A stretch of 64,000 nucleotides of DNA from an uncultured Clostridia bacterium (GCA_947631455.1 CANRLH010000005.1:48501-112500); one strand, 5' to 3'; shown: positions 34,291-43,642, numbered from the stretch's first letter. A program made the numbers and translations. The notes: generated by a model from the sequence alone, not told the origin.

Positions 34291-34447
34291 TTTGCACAAA
34301 CGCCAAGTTATCACTTGCTAACTCGTTCGTTGTTTTGCACAAACATATTATAACTGCATTCTGCATAGGAATTTATGCTTTAATAAACTCTTGAATATTT
34401 TTCCGGTTTGTGATATACTAATATTCAAGTCGTGTGCTTTGCACAAA
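34291..34447. repeat. Three copies of TTTGCACAAA between feo and metG
   Basis: The 10-base word TTTGCACAAA is found at 34291-34300, 34334-34343 and 34438-34447, all within the divergent feo/metG promoter region. It is TTTG..CAAA-symmetric, so it could be a protein binding site. The third copy lies in the metG leader. Confidence 0.5.
34391..34419 (+). promoter_or_regulatory. Promoter of metG
   Basis: TTGAAT (34391-34396), 17 bases, TATACT (34414-34419). The leader of about 45 bases is too short for a T-box riboswitch. Confidence 0.7.
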
Positions 34448-34469
34448 TATTTCTGGGAGGAAACAATAT

Positions 34470-36419
34470 ATGACGAACAAAACGTTTTACATCACAACGC
34501 CTATTTATTACCCATCCGGCAGTCCGCATATAGGCACCTGCTATACGACCGTTGCGTGCGATTCGATCGCGAGGTACAAGCGAATGCAGGGATATGATGT
34601 TATGTTCCTTACAGGCACCGACGAGCACGGTCAGAAAATTGAGGAGAAAGCAAAGGAAAGCGGAGTTACTCCAAAGCAGTATGTCGATGAAATCGCGAAG
34701 ATATTTAAACGCCTGTGGGAAACAATGAATATAAGTTACGACAGATATATAAGAACTACAGACGACTATCACGTTGAAGCTATCCAAAAAATATTTAAGA
34801 AACTGTATGACAGAGGATATATATACAAGGGTGAGTACAAGGGAAAATACTGTACTCCGTGCGAAAGCTTCTGGACTGAATCTCAGCTTGACGAAAACGG
34901 CTGCTGCCCCGAGTGTCACCGTGAGGTCACTCAGGCTAGTGAGGAAGCGTATTTTTTCAAATTGTCTCCCTTTGCAGAAAGAATAGAAAAACTACTGACC
35001 GAAACAGATTACCTTCGGCCTAAATCAAGGGCTAGGGAACTAGTAAACAACTTCATTAAACCGGGTCTTGAGGACCTTTGTGTATCAAGAACATCGTTTT
35101 CCTGGGGAATCCCCGTGACGTTTGATACAAAACACGTAGTTTATGTATGGGTCGATGCGCTGTTTAACTACTGCACGGCTCTTGGCTTTGAAAACGGAAG
35201 ATATAACGACTTTGACAAGTTCTGGCCTGCTGACGTTCATATGGTTGCAAAGGACATTATGCGTTTTCACGCTGTTATATGGCCGGCAATGCTTATGGCT
35301 CTTGATATGCCTCTGCCGAAGCACCTTGCGGTTCACGGCTGGATCACCTTTAACGGACAGAAGATGTCAAAGTCAATGGGCAATGTGGTAGACCCGTTTA
35401 TTCTCAGCGAAAGATATGGTGCTGACGCAATAAGATACCACATTTTAAGAGAAATGGCTCTTGGTGCGGATTCTTCTTTTTCAAATGAAATTATGATAAA
35501 CCGGATAAATTCAGACCTTGCAAACGGACTTGGCAATTTGGTATCAAGAACAGTAGCTATGGCTGACAAATACTTCGGCGCTACGCTTCCGACATATAGA
35601 GAACCGGGAGATTTTGACGACGATCTTATTGCACAAGCAACGGCCCTAAGAAAAAAGGTCGACGAATTTATAGATGATACGCAGATAAACAATGCACTTG
35701 CTGAAATTTTCAAGGTGATTTCCCGTGCAAACAAATACATTGACGAAACTACTCCCTGGATTTTAGGCAAGGACCAAAACAAAAAAGCACGTCTCGCGTC
35801 TGTCCTTTATAATCTTCTGGAAACCATAAGAATAACTACTTCACTTTTATCCTGCTTTATGCCAACAGAAATGCCGAAAATTTGGGAACAGATCGGAGCG
35901 TCTGCTGATGATGTAACGTATGATGCAGCAGGAAAATTCGGCGTACTGCCGCTTGATGTAACCGTTCACAGGGGAGGTATTATATTCCCGAGAATAGACG
36001 TTGAAAAGGAAATTGATGAGCTTAATGCTATTATAGGCAACCGCTCTGACGATACAGATACCTCTGACGATTTTAAGCCGGAAAAACTGAGAGAAGAGAT
36101 TACCATCGACGACTTTGCAAAAGCAGACCTCAGAGTGGCCTTGGTAACAAAGTGTGAAAAGGTCAAAAGATCTAAAAAGCTATTATGCCTTCAGCTCGAT
36201 GACGGAATGGGCGGCAGACAGGTAGTATCGGGAATAGCCGAATGGTATGCACCAGAAGATCTTGTAGGCAAAAAGGTTATGATCGTTGCAAACCTAAAGC
36301 CTGTTAAGCTTTGCGGAGTGGAATCAAACGGAATGATATGTGCGGCTGACATGCCGGACGGCACCTGCAAGGTTATTCACCCGGACGACGCTCTTCCTAA
36401 CGGAAGCAGAGTAAGATAA
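34470..36419 (+). CDS. metG: Methionyl-tRNA synthetase
   Basis: A class I synthetase of about 649 residues that charges tRNA-Met. It has the HIGH-type 'YYPSGSPHIGTCYTT', a zinc knuckle with two Cys pairs ('CTPCESFW' and 'GCCPECH'), 'HVVYVWVDALFNY', 'KMSKSMGNVVDP' (KMSKS) and a C-terminal Trbp111-type tRNA-binding domain ('FAKADLRVALVTKCEKV', 'VVSGIAEWY', 'VMIVANLKPVKLCGVESNGM'). The ATG at 34470 follows GGGAGGAAA; an in-frame ATG 12 codons earlier has no site. Confidence 0.98.
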   Translation: MTNKTFYITTPIYYPSGSPHIGTCYTTVACDSIARYKRMQGYDVMFLTGTDEHGQKIEEKAKESGVTPKQYVDEIAKIFKRLWETMNISYDRYIRTTDDYHVEAIQKIFKKLYDRGYIYKGEYKGKYCTPCESFWTESQLDENGCCPECHREVTQASEEAYFFKLSPFAERIEKLLTETDYLRPKSRARELVNNFIKPGLEDLCVSRTSFSWGIPVTFDTKHVVYVWVDALFNYCTALGFENGRYNDFDKFWPADVHMVAKDIMRFHAVIWPAMLMALDMPLPKHLAVHGWITFNGQKMSKSMGNVVDPFILSERYGADAIRYHILREMALGADSSFSNEIMINRINSDLANGLGNLVSRTVAMADKYFGATLPTYREPGDFDDDLIAQATALRKKVDEFIDDTQINNALAEIFKVISRANKYIDETTPWILGKDQNKKARLASVLYNLLETIRITTSLLSCFMPTEMPKIWEQIGASADDVTYDAAGKFGVLPLDVTVHRGGIIFPRIDVEKEIDELNAIIGNRSDDTDTSDDFKPEKLREEITIDDFAKADLRVALVTKCEKVKRSKKLLCLQLDDGMGGRQVVSGIAEWYAPEDLVGKKVMIVANLKPVKLCGVESNGMICAADMPDGTCKVIHPDDALPNGSRVR

Positions 36420-36425
36420 AATAAA

Positions 36426-36449
36426 GAGCCGGTTTTATCCGGCTTTTAT
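36426..36449 (+). terminator. Terminator behind metG
   Basis: AGCCGG / CCGGCT around a TTTTAT loop, followed by TTTAT. It lies three bases before tRNA-Arg, so the tRNA is probably made by read-through or from a hidden promoter. Confidence 0.65.
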
Positions 36450-36451
36450 AT

Positions 36452-36528
36452 GCGCCTGTAGCTCAGTTGGATAGAGCAATAGCCTCCGACGCTATGTGTC
36501 GTGCGTTCGAATCGCATCAGGCGTACCA
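36452..36528 (+). tRNA. tRNA-Arg (anticodon CCG)
   Basis: A 77-base cloverleaf: acceptor GCGCCTG/CAGGCGT (first pair G-T) with encoded CCA, and D-arm GCTC/GAGC. The anticodon stem ATAGC/GCTAT holds loop CTCCGAC, giving CCG at 34-36. The T-arm is GTGCG/CGCAT around TTCGAAT. It reads the CGG codon. Confidence 0.94.
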
Positions 36529-36630
36529 TATCGGAGCAAAGTCCGCTTTGCTCCTCCTTTCTGCGAAAGGTCACACCGGCGGCGTGAAAGTTCAAATCCA
36601 TACACCAAAATGATAAGCCTATCATGTGAC
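36529..36630. other. Hairpin-rich stretch behind tRNA-Arg
   Basis: Contains GGAGCAAAG/CTTTGCTCC (36535-36556), a CCTTTC/GAAAGG hairpin just after it and a CAC..GTG hairpin. It ends with 'GTTCAAATCC' and 'ACACCA', words of a tRNA 3' end, but the T-stem arms do not pair. This may be a decayed tRNA or a processed trailer. Confidence 0.3.
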
Positions 36631-36672
36631 AAAATAACGCTGAACCCTTTACACCGGGTTCAGCGTTATTTT
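36631..36672 (-). terminator. Terminator behind the hybrid sensor gene
   Basis: AAAATAACGCTGAACCC and its exact complement (36656-36672) form a 17-base stem with an eight-base loop. The stem ends in A/T runs on both sides and overlaps the stop codon of the minus-strand gene. Confidence 0.88.
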
Positions 36673-39600
36673 ACTTCACGTATTTTTTCAGTACACTGTA
36701 AAGCTTCATAACATTAAGCGGCTTTGCTATATGCTCATCTGCAAAGTCCACAGGCTGCGGCGGCTTTGAAAACACGTTGTTATCTACAGCTATCAAAGGG
36801 ATCTCAGCGTCGGCTTTTCTTATCCTTTCAGCCACTTGCGCTCCGGACAGCTTTGGCATGGACTCGTCTAAAAATACTATGTCAAACTTATCCCGGCCAT
36901 TAAAAAGTTCAAGCGCCTCCTCGCCGTTGTGCGCATAAGTTATACTTATGCCCATAATTTCAAAAAGCTCAGCCGCAACATTAAGGTTAAGCAAATTGTC
37001 CTCTGCGAAAAGGACTCTTACATTTTTAAAAACAGAACTTAACCCAACGCTGTTTTTATTATTCCTATCATTGATAATATCCAGCAAAACCTTTTTAAGC
37101 TTTGTGTTAAACACAGGCTTTTGAAGAAAATAAACATTGCTCTTTTTAGGCTCTGAGATCACATTGGAATCAAGCAACACTATTGCCACAGAGCCGTTGG
37201 TTATATCATTTATAAACTCCGCTGTTTCCTGTGCCTTGTCAAGCGAATTATCAATTATGACTGCGGAATATTCAAAACCGTTTTGCTTAAAATCAAAAAT
37301 CTCACTTGCAATTTCTTTAGGATCAAAGATATAGGTGCTGTCAATGCCAAGCGCTTGAAGAGTAACGCTAAGGGCCTCGCACTCTGCCTTATTGTGATCA
37401 ACGATCAACACATACTTGCCCTCAAAATCAACACCGCTTAAACGCTCAACATCCTGAAGCTTTGTTGTGAACTCCAATACAAGAGAATTTTCTGAAACGA
37501 TCACTTCTCCACCTATCATTTGGAGCAGGTTTTTAACTATTTCCATACTTAGATCTTCATCGTTAAACTCTGTGAATACCCTTGAAACGGTGTCTTCACT
37601 CCCCTCGTAAATAAAGCGGTATTTTGAATATCCGTCAAGTACAACGAAGTCCTGAAGCTCTTCTACTTTAAATTTAATTTTCTTGCCCGGCTCAGTACAG
37701 TCACTAACCCGTAAAATAGTTGTGGTTATTATCTGAATATATCTGTTCAGATCTCCGTCAAGATACTCATGAACAATATTTCCCGGGGTTATTTCAAGAG
37801 TCTGCGATTTCTGCTTAAGCCTGCCGCTGACTATTCCAATGACCTCTGAAAATAAATCCTCAAGTACAAACGGATTTGAATTTACCGATACATTTGCGCT
37901 TTTAAGCTTTGACATATCAAGAGATTCAGACAAAATTTTCTCTGATTCGCTTGCAAGTGAAGATATTCTGCAAAGGTAATCCGTGACCTTTCGATTATCT
38001 CCTATGCTTGCCAGTGCAAGAGAAGAAAGTCCGCTTATTGAAGTCATAGGGTTTGACAGCTTTTGAGCCGAATCCTTTAAAAACTCATTTTTCGCCATAT
38101 TGGCATTGGCAGAAAAAGCAAGCGCATCGCTTAACGCCCGCATTCTTGACTTCTCCATATCAGTGTTTTTAACAAGAATTATAATATTTCTCTCGCCAAA
38201 CACCGCAATGTTTGTGCAGACTATATTAAAGCTGTGCAGAAATCCGCTTTGCGACTTTATCTCAACATCATCTGAAATAATCTCGCTGTCCAGAACGCAC
38301 TTTCTGATCATACTCATGATCTTTTCGTAGTTTACTTTGTCCGTAACTTCTTTTATCGTATTATCAAGAAGCGCAAATTCTCCCCTCTTTGGAATGCTAA
38401 AATACTTTTTATCTAAATGTATACAGTGAAAAAAGGACAAATCGGCAGAAACCGAAAGAGCGGCGGAGTATGTTCTGGAAACGGCGATCTGAGAAGCCAT
38501 TTCGTCTATATTTTCAACCATCTGCTCATCTATGCATTTTATGCCCAGAACAATATACGGCATATCCGTGCTGAAGCTGTCAGACTTGACAACGCTCATT
38601 TCCATCCAGCTTCCGTCGTTATATTTGTATACTAAGTCTATTTCGTCTTCTCCGCTGATAAAACGTCTGAGCAGATCTTTTGCATCAAGCTTTTTTATTA
38701 CCTGATCTCTATAGCTTTCGGCAATATACGTGTGAGCATACTCAAATATCACTTCGCCAAAGCTTTTGGCCGGCATATTGCTCTGCACAAAATCCTCATA
38801 TCCTCCACGTATTCTAAGCGGTCGTATGGTTTCCTCGCTCAAATTTGCAAAATATGCACCTACATATTTTCTGCTCAAAGCAGCCATGGTTGCGTGATCT
38901 TCTGCATTTTTTATCTCATTTCTCTTTCTGTTTTCGATAAGCTGTGTAAGAGTAATTTCGGTGATGTCCTCGTCGCTTATATCAGTTAAATTTACCGCTG
39001 TTGTAGATACCCACTTATACCCTTTGCCCGAAGATGCCCGATACTCAAGATAGACCGTACTAGCGCCTGCGGAAAATTTTTCCAAAAGATTTTTTCTGCA
39101 AAATGTTTTAATATATTTATCCCTGTCTTCAGGATAAACGTCAACAGCCATTGTCTCTACGGATTCATCAAACGAACTGTAATTTACTTTGTCTGAACGC
39201 TGAGCCAGATTTGAAAGCGTTAACCTTTCAAAAGAATTTCTTGTCAAATTTATATACGCCGCAAAAACATATTTATTTGAAACAGCAGCGGATAATAACA
39301 TATTAACCTTTTGATTCTCAAGGCGTTCCTTGTGTTTGTCGTTGATATCTTCTACTGCTATTACTATTGTTTTCCTGTCAAAATCATAGGCCGATATCTC
39401 ATATGAAACCTGTCTGTACTCACCGGCTATCTTTCGCCTGTATTCCCGGCTGATTTTATCCGAATGCGAAAGCGCCTCAAGTATATAATCTATGTTGAGC
39501 TCGTATATATATCTTCCTTTATCCTGCGGATGGATATAATTCTCGGCAAAGTTGTTTATAACCTCAGCGTAAGATTGCGAATCAAAATCACAGATATAAT

Positions 39601-40021
39601 TTTCGTCTTCCTTAGACTGCATTACTGAGTGTAGAGTTTTGTTTTCAGTATTCAAAACATAGATTGCCAGAAAAGTTTTGCACAAGGTGTCAAAAACCAC
39701 GGTGTCATTATTCATGTTAAGCGTATTGCCGCCAACAAATATTCTTACTGCCACCATATTCTTCCCGTCAAGCAGCATTTTAGAGCTGCTTGCCTCAAGA
39801 GAATGTACACTGCCGTCTCTGAAACGGTATCTTATGTATCTTGTTTCGCCTATCGGGTCACTCGGCAGCAAGGCGCTCGGCAAAATGTCTGAAGCGCATG
39901 CCCCTTCATCAGCATCGGGAAAGTATTTTTTCAGCAAACTGCTGGCATAGCATATCTTAAGCGTTTTTTCATCTGCGATATATACAGCGCAGTCGTGAAA
40001 CATATCTATAAAATTATTCAA
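36671..40021 (-). CDS. Hybrid sensor histidine kinase-like protein, kinase core degenerate
   Basis: A 1116-residue multidomain protein with no obvious transmembrane segment. The N-terminal 620 residues hold several PAS-like repeats. A HisKA-like dimerisation helix follows ('FLKDSAQKLSNPMTSISGL', about 647-665), in which the phosphoacceptor His of 'SHEIRTP' is replaced by Gln653. The HATPase-like region lacks the N-box Asn residues ('IITTTILRVSDCT') and the DxGxG box. Two receiver domains follow: REC1 (about 866-985, 'YVLIVDHNKAE', 'VIIDNS', Lys in 'LQKPV') and REC2 (about 998-1116, 'VLFAEDN', 'VFLDESMP', 'IAKPL'). Autophosphorylation is therefore unlikely. Start TTG. Probably a signal-binding scaffold or phosphate sink. 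Confidence 0.85.
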   Translation of the reverse strand: MNNFIDMFHDCAVYIADEKTLKICYASSLLKKYFPDADEGACASDILPSALLPSDPIGETRYIRYRFRDGSVHSLEASSSKMLLDGKNMVAVRIFVGGNTLNMNNDTVVFDTLCKTFLAIYVLNTENKTLHSVMQSKEDENYICDFDSQSYAEVINNFAENYIHPQDKGRYIYELNIDYILEALSHSDKISREYRRKIAGEYRQVSYEISAYDFDRKTIVIAVEDINDKHKERLENQKVNMLLSAAVSNKYVFAAYINLTRNSFERLTLSNLAQRSDKVNYSSFDESVETMAVDVYPEDRDKYIKTFCRKNLLEKFSAGASTVYLEYRASSGKGYKWVSTTAVNLTDISDEDITEITLTQLIENRKRNEIKNAEDHATMAALSRKYVGAYFANLSEETIRPLRIRGGYEDFVQSNMPAKSFGEVIFEYAHTYIAESYRDQVIKKLDAKDLLRRFISGEDEIDLVYKYNDGSWMEMSVVKSDSFSTDMPYIVLGIKCIDEQMVENIDEMASQIAVSRTYSAALSVSADLSFFHCIHLDKKYFSIPKRGEFALLDNTIKEVTDKVNYEKIMSMIRKCVLDSEIISDDVEIKSQSGFLHSFNIVCTNIAVFGERNIIILVKNTDMEKSRMRALSDALAFSANANMAKNEFLKDSAQKLSNPMTSISGLSSLALASIGDNRKVTDYLCRISSLASESEKILSESLDMSKLKSANVSVNSNPFVLEDLFSEVIGIVSGRLKQKSQTLEITPGNIVHEYLDGDLNRYIQIITTTILRVSDCTEPGKKIKFKVEELQDFVVLDGYSKYRFIYEGSEDTVSRVFTEFNDEDLSMEIVKNLLQMIGGEVIVSENSLVLEFTTKLQDVERLSGVDFEGKYVLIVDHNKAECEALSVTLQALGIDSTYIFDPKEIASEIFDFKQNGFEYSAVIIDNSLDKAQETAEFINDITNGSVAIVLLDSNVISEPKKSNVYFLQKPVFNTKLKKVLLDIINDRNNKNSVGLSSVFKNVRVLFAEDNLLNLNVAAELFEIMGISITYAHNGEEALELFNGRDKFDIVFLDESMPKLSGAQVAERIRKADAEIPLIAVDNNVFSKPPQPVDFADEHIAKPLNVMKLYSVLKKYVK

Positions 40022-40052
40022 ATCAAAAACCCCTTTTTACATTCTATATATT

Positions 40053-40080
40053 ATTATACAGTAAAAAAAGAAAAATTCAA
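40053..40080 (-). promoter_or_regulatory. Promoter of the hybrid sensor gene
   Basis: On the minus strand TTGAAT (40075-40080) and TATAAT (40053-40058), 16 bases apart. Confidence 0.6.
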
Positions 40081-40146
40081 CAATTTATAAAAATAATTAC
40101 AATCAATAAATATTTGTCCGTCATTGAATGTTGCCTCAATTAAAAA

Positions 40147-40170
40147 AGGACGGCTTTGCCGTCCTCAGCT
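40147..40170 (-). terminator. Terminator behind acpP (end of the fab operon)
   Basis: On the minus strand AGGACGGC / GCCGTCCT with an AAA loop, followed by TTTTTT. Confidence 0.9.
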
Positions 40171-40191
40171 TATTTGCACATTACAATGCTT

Positions 40192-40419
40192 TTATGCATC
40201 AATGATCTTAACGATATCTCCGACCGTCTTAACATTCTCAACATCCTCGTCAGGGATCTTGATTTCAAACTCGTCCTCAAGAGCCATAACCAAGTCAACA
40301 ACGTCGAGAGAATCCGCACCCAGATCATCAACTATAGAAGCCTCCATAGTAACCTTATCTTCGTCAACTTCAAGCTGATCAACAATGATCTCCTTAACCT
40401 TATCAAAAACCATTACCAT
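40192..40419 (-). CDS. acpP: Acyl carrier protein (fatty acid synthesis)
   Basis: A 75-residue acidic carrier with the phosphopantetheine site '[21 protein letters not shown]' broken at Ser37 (D-S-L), the housekeeping ACP form. It carries growing acyl chains for the fab enzymes. It is the last gene of the fab/acc operon and is followed by a terminator. That is an unusual position, since acpP more often follows fabD/fabG or plsX. An AGGAGG site precedes the start. Confidence 0.97.
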   Translation of the reverse strand: MVMVFDKVKEIIVDQLEVDEDKVTMEASIVDDLGADSLDVVDLVMALEDEFEIKIPDEDVENVKTVGDIVKIIDA

Positions 40420-40462
40420 AACCCTCCTATCCTATTTTTTTAGGTCGCAAAAACGGAACAAG

Positions 40463-41272
40463 TCAGACCAATTCATCAAACTCTCCGATTTTCCTAAACT
40501 TATTATAGCGTTCATTCAGTAATTCGTCAATACCTTTTTTTAATTTTCTTTTTAAAGAATCTTCAAGATATTTTGAAATATTATCAGCCGTCTCATCAGC
40601 AGAAATATGAGCTCCTCCGTCAGGTTCCGGGATTATCTGATCACATATACCCAATGAAACCAGATCCTCCGCCGTTATTTTCATTATATCGCATGCCTCC
40701 CTTTCACGAGAAGCATCCTTCCAAAGGATCGACGCAAAGCCTCTGGGTGAGATAACACTGTAAATCGCGTTTTCCAGCATAGCAAGCTCATCGCACACGC
40801 CGAGCGCAAGCGCACCGCCGCTGCCGCCCTCTCCGAGCACTATCGAAATGACGGGCGTTTTAAGTGTCATAAATTCCATTATGTTTCTGGCTATCGCTTC
40901 ACCCTGTCCTCGCTCTTCCGCCTCGATTCCGCAGAAGGCTCCGGGAGTGTCTATAAGGCAGATAACCGGTCGGTGGAATTTTTCAGCCTGCTTTGCAAGT
41001 CTCAGCGCCTTTCTGTATCCCTCCGGATGCGGCATAGCAAAATTAGAAGCCTTATTTTCCTCAAGATTTCTTCCCTTTACCTGTGCCAGAATGGTGACGG
41101 GAGCGCCCTTGAAATATCCTATGCCGCCTATTATCGCGCCGTCATCACCGTAATAACGATCTCCATGAAGCTCAAAAAAGTCGTCAAATATCAGTGGAAT
41201 ATAGTCTCTTACCGTAGGGCGGTATTTATTTCTTATCAAATCAAGTCTTTCACTTGCCAAGAGGTTACTCAT
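40463..41272 (-). CDS. accA: Acetyl-CoA carboxylase carboxyltransferase subunit alpha
   Basis: About 269 residues. With AccD it transfers the carboxyl group from biotin to acetyl-CoA, making malonyl-CoA. Crotonase-fold motifs are 'FFELHGDRYYGDDGAIIGGI', 'MPHPEGYRKALRLAKQAEKF', 'IDTPGAFCGIEAEERGQGEA' and 'GEGGSGGALALGVCD'. The ATG at 41270-41272 overlaps the accD stop (GATGAGTAA) with AAGGAAG in front, so the pair is translationally coupled. The 22-codon extension upstream lies within accD. Confidence 0.97.
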   Translation of the reverse strand: MSNLLASERLDLIRNKYRPTVRDYIPLIFDDFFELHGDRYYGDDGAIIGGIGYFKGAPVTILAQVKGRNLEENKASNFAMPHPEGYRKALRLAKQAEKFHRPVICLIDTPGAFCGIEAEERGQGEAIARNIMEFMTLKTPVISIVLGEGGSGGALALGVCDELAMLENAIYSVISPRGFASILWKDASREREACDIMKITAEDLVSLGICDQIIPEPDGGAHISADETADNISKYLEDSLKRKLKKGIDELLNERYNKFRKIGEFDELV

Positions 41273-42137
41273 CTTCCTTAACACCTCCGTGCAGCTTAAT
41301 AAGATGTGCAAGCGTGCGCCTGATTTTTCGTCTTTCAACTATCATATCAACGAAGCCCTTTTCCATCAGAAATTCAGCCGACTGAAAATCCTCCGGCAGT
41401 CTCTGCTTTATAGTGCCTTCTATGACCCGCCTTCCCGCAAAGCCTATTAAAACCTTTGGCTCGGCGATTATTATATCGCCCAAAGATGCAAACGACGCCG
41501 TGACCCCGCCGGTAGTCGGATCTGTCATCACTGTGATATAAAGTCCTCCGGCTTGGTTGTGTCTTGCAACCGCACCTGAAGTTTTCGCCATCTGCATGAG
41601 AGATACTGTTCCCTCCTGCATCCTTGCGCCGCCCGAGGCGGTAAACACAATTATCGGAAGCTTGTTTTTCGTTGCGAACTCAAACGCCCGCGCAATCTTT
41701 TCTCCCACAACGCTTCCCATAGAAGCCATCATATATCTTGAATCCATAACGGCTATAACTACTCTTAATCCCCTGATTTTTGCTTCACCGGTCACCACAG
41801 CATCATTCAGCTTTGTCTTTTCACGAAGCTGAACCTGTTTCTCGGCATAGTTTGGGAAATCAATAGGATTTTTTGAGATCATATTCTTGTCAAACTCGAT
41901 AAGGCTTCCCTTGTCAATAGTTATGTCAAGCCTTTCTCTTGCAGAAATTCTCGAATGATAACCACAGTTAGGACAAACCTTTGAGTTTGATACAAAGTCG
42001 TCCATAAAAGATACTCCCGAACACCTTGGGCACTTAAACATTATATCAGACGGAATGTCATTTTTTCTGGACTTTTGCGGTGACTTATCGTCACCGTTAA
42101 AGCGTGTTTTTACTACTGAAAATAAATCCTCAAGCAA
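41265..42137 (-). CDS. accD: Acetyl-CoA carboxylase carboxyltransferase subunit beta
   Basis: A 290-residue partner of AccA in the carboxyltransferase. The N-terminal zinc ribbon is complete ('CPRCSGVSFMDDF' and 'VCPNCGYH', about residues 35-60). The crotonase fold follows with 'ASGGARMQEGTVSLMQMAKT' and 'DPTTGGVTASFASLGD'. It overlaps accA by eight bases. Confidence 0.98.
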   Translation of the reverse strand: MLEDLFSVVKTRFNGDDKSPQKSRKNDIPSDIMFKCPRCSGVSFMDDFVSNSKVCPNCGYHSRISARERLDITIDKGSLIEFDKNMISKNPIDFPNYAEKQVQLREKTKLNDAVVTGEAKIRGLRVVIAVMDSRYMMASMGSVVGEKIARAFEFATKNKLPIIVFTASGGARMQEGTVSLMQMAKTSGAVARHNQAGGLYITVMTDPTTGGVTASFASLGDIIIAEPKVLIGFAGRRVIEGTIKQRLPEDFQSAEFLMEKGFVDMIVERRKIRRTLAHLIKLHGGVKEDE

Positions 42138-42214
42138 AATAAACCCTTCCTTTCGGGAGATTTTATGTATTTAACAAGGGTTTTATCCCCATATTTTAAT
42201 AAACTGTATTAAAA

Positions 42215-43573
42215 TCAGTCGCGGTTATTCTTTAAAATATCGGTCCTTCCCAAGAACCCGTTGTCATAATCGCCATTTAAAAACTCCTTGCATCTTATAA
42301 GCCTTAAATGAAAATCTATGTTGGTCGAAACGCCGTCCACTATAAATTCAGAAAGCGCCCAGCGCATTTTTGCGATTGCCGTTTCACGGTCGGAAGCGTG
42401 AACAATTAGCTTTGCGATCATCGAATCGTAATATGGCGATATCTCACATCCCTGATAACATGCGCTGTCTATTCTTATTCCTGGGCCGCCCGGAATGTAA
42501 AGCGAATTTATAACTCCCGGAGAAGGTAAAAATCCCATTTCGGGGTTCTCCGCGTTTATTCTGCATTCGATCGAATGGCCTGTGAGATGTACGTCCTCTT
42601 GACAGATGCCCAAAGGCTCTCCGCCGGCAATCAGAAGCTGCCATTTTACAAGGTCAACACCCGTAACAGCTTCTGTTATAGGATGCTCGACCTGTATTCT
42701 CGTATTCATCTCCATAAAGTAGTAGTTGTGCTGCCTATCCACTAAAAACTCAATAGTTCCGGCGTTTCTGTATCCGCATACCTTCGCCGCAGCCACTGCC
42801 GATTCGCCCATTTTACGTCTGAGATCCTCAGTCATTATCGGAGACGGAGTTTCCTCTAAAACCTTTTGGTTTCGCCTCTGCATAGAGCAGTCCCTTTCAC
42901 CCAGATAAATTATATTGCCAAAGTTATCCGCAAGTATCTGTATCTCAATATGCTTTGGGTTTTCAATAAACTTTTCAAGGTACACCTCGTCGTTCCCAAA
43001 GCACGCCAAAGCCTCTTGCTTTGCAGCGGTCATCTGAGGTTCTAGCTCGCTTTCGTCTTTAACGATTCTTATTCCCCTTCCGCCTCCTCCGGCAGAAGCC
43101 TTAACAAGTACAGGATATCCTATATCAAGAGCAAGCTTTCTTGCTTCATCAATGCTGCTTACCGCTCCATCAGAGCCCAAAATCACGGGAACGCCCGCTT
43201 GTTTCATCGTTTCCTTTGCCTGAGCCTTATCTCCCAGCATTTCTATTGACTCAGGGCGCGGGCCTATAAATGTTATTCCGCACTTTTCACAGGTTCTTGC
43301 AAAATGCGCATTTTCAGACAAAAAGCCAAATCCCGGATGTATTGCATCGGCACCGGTAATCTCACAAGCGGAAATAATTTCGCGCATATTTAAGTAGCTG
43401 TCCTTGCTCTGTGGAGGTCCAATACATACTGCTTCATCGGCAATTTTTGCGTGAAGCGCATTTTTGTCCGCAGTGGAATACACTGCGACTGTTGCGATAC
43501 CAAGCTCTCTGCAAGCACGGATTATTCTTACGGCAATCTCGCCTCTGTTAGCAATCAAAACTTTCTTAAGCAT
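42215..43573 (-). CDS. accC: Biotin carboxylase subunit of acetyl-CoA carboxylase
   Basis: A 452-residue ATP-grasp enzyme that carboxylates biotin on AccB. It has 'KVLIANRGEIAVRIIRACRELG' split over its N-terminus, the ATP loop 'KASAGGGGRGIRIV', 'GERDCSMQRRNQKVLEETPS', 'YYFMEMNTRIQVEHPITEAV' and 'GHSIECRINAENP'. The length and motifs are standard. Its neighbours in the operon are fabZ and accD. Confidence 0.98.
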   Translation of the reverse strand: MLKKVLIANRGEIAVRIIRACRELGIATVAVYSTADKNALHAKIADEAVCIGPPQSKDSYLNMREIISACEITGADAIHPGFGFLSENAHFARTCEKCGITFIGPRPESIEMLGDKAQAKETMKQAGVPVILGSDGAVSSIDEARKLALDIGYPVLVKASAGGGGRGIRIVKDESELEPQMTAAKQEALACFGNDEVYLEKFIENPKHIEIQILADNFGNIIYLGERDCSMQRRNQKVLEETPSPIMTEDLRRKMGESAVAAAKVCGYRNAGTIEFLVDRQHNYYFMEMNTRIQVEHPITEAVTGVDLVKWQLLIAGGEPLGICQEDVHLTGHSIECRINAENPEMGFLPSPGVINSLYIPGGPGIRIDSACYQGCEISPYYDSMIAKLIVHASDRETAIAKMRWALSEFIVDGVSTNIDFHLRLIRCKEFLNGDYDNGFLGRTDILKNNRD

Positions 43574-43642
43574 AATACTTCTTCCTCAAAGTAAATTCAT
43601 ATTGCGATAAAATTAAAACAGCATTAAAACGGTTTTTAACGA

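Noticed and set aside
34420..34469. A T-box or S-box riboswitch controlling metG
   Set aside because: Only about 45 bases separate promoter and start, and no T-box or SAM-I sequence is present.
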